The translations under genes and the position numbers were made by a program. The notes under the pieces are model-generated. The model had not been told where the DNA came from and did not search any database. It saw only the letters and a program-made list of their open reading frames with translations. Below are positions 26,981 to 30,792 of a stretch of DNA of 30,792 bases, in pieces. Within the stretch, counting starts at the first letter, position 1, and each line of letters begins with the position of its first letter. Source of the stretch: a virus; the IMG/VR virus record IMGVR_UViG_3300020159_003155, positions 1-30,792 of that record; one strand, 5' to 3'.

Positions 26981-27777
26981 TGCTAGGAACTTACTATTAT
27001 CATCAAATTACAAGAAAGACTATTATTGCATTTGGTACTCTCTTCAATCAAATTTATATTAAGCACAAAGATGCTGATAATAATGATTATAGTGAATTAA
27101 GAGTTCCCTTTGCGTATGGTCCGACACAAAAATTTCTAGCACGTATTGAACAGCAGGCAAATTTAAATAAACCAGTTGCGATGACACTTCCCAGAATGTC
27201 ATTTGAAATGACTTCTATTCAATATGATGCAACAAGAAAAGCAAATGTTACTCAAACATTTAAAGCTTCTGATGGAACAAATCTAAAAAAAGTATATCTG
27301 CCTGTTCCATATAACATTGGGTTTCAAGTCAATATTATGACAAAATTAAACGATGATGCTTTACAGATTGTAGAGCAAATTTTACCATTCTTTCAACCAT
27401 CATTTAATTTGACTGTGGATTTAATTGATTCTATAGGTGAAAAGAGAGATATTCCTGTTGTATTAAATAATGTTTCATTTACGGATGATTATGAAGGAGA
27501 TTTTTCCACAAGAAGAGTTTTAATCTACACATTAGACTTTACTGCTAAAACTTATCTCTTTGGTCCAATTGCAGATAGTACTGAAGGTCTCATTCGTAAG
27601 GTTCAAGTTGATATGTATTCTGGTACTAACACTTCTACTGCGAAGAGAGAAATGAGATACACGGTTGAACCAGATCCAATTGATGCTGGACCAGATGATG
27701 ATTTTGGATTTAGTGAGAACTTAGAGTTCTTTAATGACTCTAAAGAATGGAGCCCAACACAACAAAAGGATATTTAA
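26980..27777 (+). CDS. 15: tail terminator / sheath stabiliser gp15
   Basis: At 265 residues this is near T4 gp15 (272 aa), the hexameric ring that caps the finished tail and binds the neck. Matching features are the N-terminus MLGTYYYHQITRKTIIAFGT, the segment SELRVPFAYGPTQKFLARIE, the strongly conserved DALQIVEQILPFFQPSFNLT (T4: DDMFQIVEQILPYFQPHFN), and DDYEGDFSTRRVLIYTLDFT with TEGLIRKVQVD near the C-terminus. The gene begins within the gp14 stop codon (TAATG). It ends 6 nt before gp16. The length suggests an unmodified core protein without repeat insertions. Confidence 0.93.
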   Translation: MLGTYYYHQITRKTIIAFGTLFNQIYIKHKDADNNDYSELRVPFAYGPTQKFLARIEQQANLNKPVAMTLPRMSFEMTSIQYDATRKANVTQTFKASDGTNLKKVYLPVPYNIGFQVNIMTKLNDDALQIVEQILPFFQPSFNLTVDLIDSIGEKRDIPVVLNNVSFTDDYEGDFSTRRVLIYTLDFTAKTYLFGPIADSTEGLIRKVQVDMYSGTNTSTAKREMRYTVEPDPIDAGPDDDFGFSENLEFFNDSKEWSPTQQKDI

Positions 27778-27783
27778 TAAATT

Positions 27784-28206
27784 ATGAAGAATAATTATGA
27801 GGGTTTGGATAGTGCTTTGAATATTGAAAGCAGTATTATAGAGGTAGAGAATCCAACAGAAAAACTGGATATTCTTCCAGTAAAACCTGATGACATCAAA
27901 AAAGATTATGAATATACTCGTGCTAATCTTTATTCTTTGATTGAAAAGGGTCAAGAAGCAATTAATGGAATTATGGAACTTGCTGGGGAAGGTGGATCTC
28001 CAAGAGCATATGAAGTTGCTGGACAATTGATTAAGAGTGTTGCTGATACAACAGATAAGTTAATTGACCTTCAAAAGAAACTTAAAGATGTTGGGGAAGA
28101 TACTGTTAAAACAACCAATAACGTTACGAATAATGCAGTATTTGTTGGGTCAACTTCAGAACTCTCAAAAATACTTAAACAAGGTTTTCTAAATAATAAA
28201 GATTAG
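27784..28206 (+). CDS. 16: small terminase subunit gp16
   Basis: This 140-residue protein compares with T4 gp16 (164 aa), which recognises concatemeric DNA and activates the large terminase gp17 for packaging. The acidic N-terminal region leads into a central helical hairpin (KKDYEYTRANLYSLIEKGQE, then PRAYEVAGQLIKSVADTTDK and LIDLQKKLKD), which in T4 gp16 forms the ring. The C-terminal motif NNAVFVGSTSELSKIL matches T4 NATVFMGSPTELMDEI. It follows the T4 order after gp15. The gp17 gene is not the next gene here: a 560-residue protein and a fibre-like gene follow instead. Confidence 0.9.
   Translation: MKNNYEGLDSALNIESSIIEVENPTEKLDILPVKPDDIKKDYEYTRANLYSLIEKGQEAINGIMELAGEGGSPRAYEVAGQLIKSVADTTDKLIDLQKKLKDVGEDTVKTTNNVTNNAVFVGSTSELSKILKQGFLNNKD
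28188..28195 (+). promoter_or_regulatory. possible late promoter variant before the 560-residue gene
   Basis: TCTAAATA has one mismatch to TATAAATA and ends 23 nt before the ATG at 28219, the same distance as the clearer late boxes. It lies inside the last codons of gp16. In such AT-rich DNA one-mismatch matches are common, so support rests mainly on the spacing. Confidence 0.35.
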
Positions 28207-28218
28207 TCTTCACCAGTA

Positions 28219-29901
28219 ATGAACGAGCAACTGAAATCATATAAAACTGTAGAGCAGATTGCAAAGAAACATCGTATGGATGTCTCAGATATTCAGAAGC
28301 AACTTGATATGGGTGCTCCTATTGAACACGAGCATACGAATAATCAAAAACTTGCTGTTGAGATTGCATTACAGCATTTGGATGAGATTCCAGACTATTA
28401 TACTCGTTTAAAGAAAATGGAAGCAGATGCTAAAAAGCATCATAAAAAGTTTAAGGATGTGAAAATTAATGAGGAAGGTCTTCGTGACTGGTTTGGAAAA
28501 TCTAGATCTAAAGAAGGCAAACCTGGTTGGGTAAATGCTGTTACAGGTGGAACTTGTGCTAGTGATGAACCTGGAGAAGGAACTCCAAAATGTGTATCTT
28601 CAGCAAAAAGAGAAAGTATGACTAAATTGCAGAGATTATCCGCAACAAGAAGAAAAAAAGAAGCAGATCCTAGACAACAAGAAAAATCTGGTGCTGCAAA
28701 ACCAACCTATGTTTCAACAGATTCAAAGGAAAAAATGAAAGAAGAAATGAATCTCCAAGAAGTAAAAGATAAACCGGGAAAAGGTAGTGGTAAAAAGGAT
28801 GCTTGTTATACTAAAGTAAAATCTCGTTACGATGTTTGGCCAAGTGCATATGCTTCTGGGGCACTTACAAAATGTCGTAAGGTTGGTGCGGCAAATTGGG
28901 GAACTAAATCTGAAAGTACTGATTCACTTGATTATGATTGGGATACTCCAGTTCGTGAAAGAGCAGATAGATATTGCCCAAAATGCGAAAAACTTGAGAA
29001 AAGAGGTGAGTGTAAATACGGTCCAAGATATTGGGATATGTTTTCTTTACCAGCAGAGTTAATTAGTTCAAAAAAAGATTATAATATAGTAATGCCACAT
29101 CCAGCAAACGAAGAGAAGGACCATGAGCATTCGATGGCACGTTCTGAAATTTCCACAATTATTGGTGCTGCAAAAAGACTAAAGAAAAAAATTGGTAAGG
29201 GTGAAGGTAATATTGAAGCATGGGTTCAATCAAAGATTACGAAGGCAGCAGATTATATTGATGCTGCAGCAGATTATGTTGATAGTGGTGAGATGAAAAA
29301 GGAATCAGTAACTATTCAAGATGCTGATGGTAATGATTATATTGAATTTATTGATTTAATTAAACCAGAAAAAATGAAGGGAATAAGCGAAGGTGGACCA
29401 CTACTTCCTGGAGAAAAAGGATCTGGTGCTTCCGGACTTCGTGGAATGAATCCTGATGAAGTTAGAAAGTGGAAAGAGCAGAATCCCGGTGGTGCATCAA
29501 AAATGGACCAAAAATACAAAGAAATAAGAGGGGGAATTAATCTACCTCTTGCAAAAACTAAAGCAGCAAAATCTTTGGAAGTTGCACATTATAATATGAA
29601 AACTTTTGGTAGGTTTATGATTGAAGCATCTGCTGCTTGGCAAAGAAAAGAGGGAAAGAATCCTGAGGGTGGTCTAAATAAAAAAGGAATTGCTTCTTAC
29701 CGCAAAGAGAATCCTGGATCAAACCTCTCACTTGCGGTTACAACTAAACCATCAGAATTAAAAAAAGGATCAAAATCAGCAAATCGCAGAAAGTCATTTT
29801 GTTCCCGCATGAGCGGAATGAAAAAGAAACTTACATCAGCAAAAACTGCAAATGATCCTAATTCAAGAATCAATAAATCATTAAGAAAGTGGAATTGCTA
29901 G
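28219..29901 (+). CDS. Cys-containing multi-module protein of unknown function
   Basis: This is a 560-residue basic protein. Residues ~1-75 include a motif resembling DUF5661 of marine viruses (IEHEHTNNQKLAVEIALQHL, DEIPDYYTRLKKME). Residues ~84-128 (GLRDWFGKSRSKEGKPGWV, then Cys113 and Cys125) resemble DUF5872-type modules. Next come CYTKVKSRYDVWPSAYASGA with Cys196 and Cys219, a C-x2-C-x8-C segment (253, 256, 265), and a helical part (RSEISTIIGAAKRLKKKIGK). The end has NPEGGLNKKGIASYRKENPG and a basic Cys tail (Cys528 and Cys560; DPNSRINKSLRKWNC). No catalytic motif is recognised. The Pfam names are from memory. Metal binding, an internal head protein or a DNA-associated role are all possible. 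It stands between the small terminase and a fibre gene. Confidence 0.8.
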   Translation: MNEQLKSYKTVEQIAKKHRMDVSDIQKQLDMGAPIEHEHTNNQKLAVEIALQHLDEIPDYYTRLKKMEADAKKHHKKFKDVKINEEGLRDWFGKSRSKEGKPGWVNAVTGGTCASDEPGEGTPKCVSSAKRESMTKLQRLSATRRKKEADPRQQEKSGAAKPTYVSTDSKEKMKEEMNLQEVKDKPGKGSGKKDACYTKVKSRYDVWPSAYASGALTKCRKVGAANWGTKSESTDSLDYDWDTPVRERADRYCPKCEKLEKRGECKYGPRYWDMFSLPAELISSKKDYNIVMPHPANEEKDHEHSMARSEISTIIGAAKRLKKKIGKGEGNIEAWVQSKITKAADYIDAAADYVDSGEMKKESVTIQDADGNDYIEFIDLIKPEKMKGISEGGPLLPGEKGSGASGLRGMNPDEVRKWKEQNPGGASKMDQKYKEIRGGINLPLAKTKAAKSLEVAHYNMKTFGRFMIEASAAWQRKEGKNPEGGLNKKGIASYRKENPGSNLSLAVTTKPSELKKGSKSANRRKSFCSRMSGMKKKLTSAKTANDPNSRINKSLRKWNC

Positions 29902-29902
29902 T

Positions 29903-30792
29903 ATGTCTCAAGACTTGAATGATTTTTTTAAATTATTATCAGAAGACAAAAAAAAGAAAAAAGAAGAATTTGATTCGGTAGTTGGAGACTTAGGATTAGA
30001 TTCTCTTTTTGGAGAATTTGCTGCACTTAAGAAAAAGGAAAAAGAAAAGAAAGTAGAAGAGCAAAAAGAACAAGAATCTATTATAGGTGAAATTACTTTA
30101 GATTCTGTTTTTAATGAGGTTGCAAATTTAAAGAAAGAAACCAAAAAGAAAAAAGTACAAGAACAGAAAACAGTAAAAGCATTTGAGAAATGGTTGTATT
30201 CTGAAACAACCAAAGAACAAGAACAAATTATTGAGAATGTAATTGAAGAATCTTTGGATGAGGTCCTTGAGGTATTGGAATACCATAAGGAAGAACTGGA
30301 AGAACCTAAAGAAGAACTGATTGAAAAATCATTAGGACTTCTTACCGAACCATCAAATGTAAAAGTTCAACAAGACCCAATTACTCCACTGGATCAAAAG
30401 TTCGCAACACTTGATGATTTACAAAAACATTACAGCACTTTCCTTTCTCGTATTCAACAACAACTCTCCACATTAGGTGGAGGTGGGGAAACTAAATTAA
30501 GATATTTGGATGATGTTGTAGGTGTTGCAACTAATTCTGGTGTTTATAATTCAAAATTTTTACAATGGAACTCAACTACAAATAAGTCTGAGTTTGTAAC
30601 TATTAATTCAGGAAACATTGTTGGTATTGTTACTGGGTACTATGGTAACTTTTTTGATACTACAACACAAGATGTAGTAGGTGTCAATACATACCAATCA
30701 GTTAGACTAAACACAACAGACCTTTCAAATCAAGTATCAATAGCAAATAGTTCTCATATTGTTGTTGCAAATAGTGGTGTTTATAATATTCA
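29903..30792 (+). CDS. fibre-like virion protein, truncated by the window end
   Basis: This frame begins 1 nt after the previous stop and stays open for 296 codons to the edge. The N-terminus (MSQDLNDFFKLLSEDKKKKK) is highly charged and has an internal duplication: VVGDLGLDSLFGEFAALKKK at residues ~26-45 and IIGEITLDSVFNEVANLKKE at ~60-79. Residues ~92-190 are Glu/Lys-rich and probably coiled coil. After a GGGG hinge (192-195) comes KLRYLDDVVGVA and a beta module with GYYGNFFDTTTQDVVGVNTY, then NQVSIANSSHIVVANSGVYN. This resembles C1q/TNF-like or jelly-roll tips of phage head or tail fibres. It is probably a virion attachment protein with a charged anchor; the real C-terminus is not visible. 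Confidence 0.75.
   Translation, partial: MSQDLNDFFKLLSEDKKKKKEEFDSVVGDLGLDSLFGEFAALKKKEKEKKVEEQKEQESIIGEITLDSVFNEVANLKKETKKKKVQEQKTVKAFEKWLYSETTKEQEQIIENVIEESLDEVLEVLEYHKEELEEPKEELIEKSLGLLTEPSNVKVQQDPITPLDQKFATLDDLQKHYSTFLSRIQQQLSTLGGGGETKLRYLDDVVGVATNSGVYNSKFLQWNSTTNKSEFVTINSGNIVGIVTGYYGNFFDTTTQDVVGVNTYQSVRLNTTDLSNQVSIANSSHIVVANSGVYNI

Noticed and set aside
28832-29062. Second plus-strand frame (76 codons) inside the 560-residue gene
   Set aside because: It has no Shine-Dalgarno, and the main frame here has conserved-looking Cys modules.
29872-29879. Possible late promoter AATAAATC 23 nt before the gene at 29903
   Set aside because: It has two mismatches to TATAAATA, including the last base, in very AT-rich coding DNA. 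The spacing matches but is not enough.
29908-30213. Minus-strand frame of 101 codons rich in Ser and Phe
   Set aside because: It is the complement of the Lys/Glu-rich N-terminus of the fibre-like gene; composition fully explains it.

Overview
This window is about 30.8 kb of a T4-like (contractile-tailed) marine bacteriophage genome. It is AT-rich, and every convincing gene lies on the + strand with almost no intergenic space. The gene set is the baseplate-wedge, neck and DNA-packaging part of a T4-type structural cluster. It has marine myovirus hallmarks: a viral speD, a DUF4815-type giant structural protein, and very large repeat-filled baseplate proteins. A cyanophage of Prochlorococcus or Synechococcus (Kyanoviridae-like) is the best guess, but a related phage of another marine bacterium cannot be excluded because no photosynthesis gene is in view.

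Layout. (1) 1-632: speD, then a 58-codon gene whose ribosome binding site is partly held in a hairpin. (2) 663-14911: baseplate wedge gp25, gp6 and a 3,972-residue giant in the gene 7 position, whose N-terminal ~300 residues look gp7-like. (3) 14944-24111: gp8, a 2,413-residue DUF4815 protein standing where T4 has genes 9-12 and wac, and two overlapping microgenes. (4) 24143-28206: two small probable virion proteins, then neck gp13 and gp14, tail terminator/sheath stabiliser gp15 and small terminase gp16. (5) 28219-30792: a Cys-containing multi-module protein of unknown role and the N-terminal part of a fibre-like virion protein running off the edge. Large terminase gp17 would be expected next or nearby but is not in the window.

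Regulation. NATAAATA-type late promoter octamers lie 19-23 nt before the first codons at 663, 14944 and 24143. A one-mismatch octamer lies at the same distance before 28219, and another precedes speD. They divide the window into about five late units. Within units, genes abut or overlap by 1-4 nt (TAATG or ATGA junctions), which suggests translational coupling.

The most interesting feature is modular growth of the baseplate and neck proteins. One short beta-type repeat (consensus roughly GGxGYxxxPxV) occurs more than 20 times across four proteins: the giant, gp8, the DUF4815 protein and gp14. The giant also carries a YHYH-like domain without its histidines, six or more copies of an H-x-L-x-x-G-D/E-x-V module, a tandemly tripled HDGT-type domain and NG-x-x-Q adhesion-type modules. 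The phage appears to have lengthened its conserved wedge and neck proteins with a shared kit of surface modules. No tRNA, CRISPR array, IS element, integrase or attachment site was seen.
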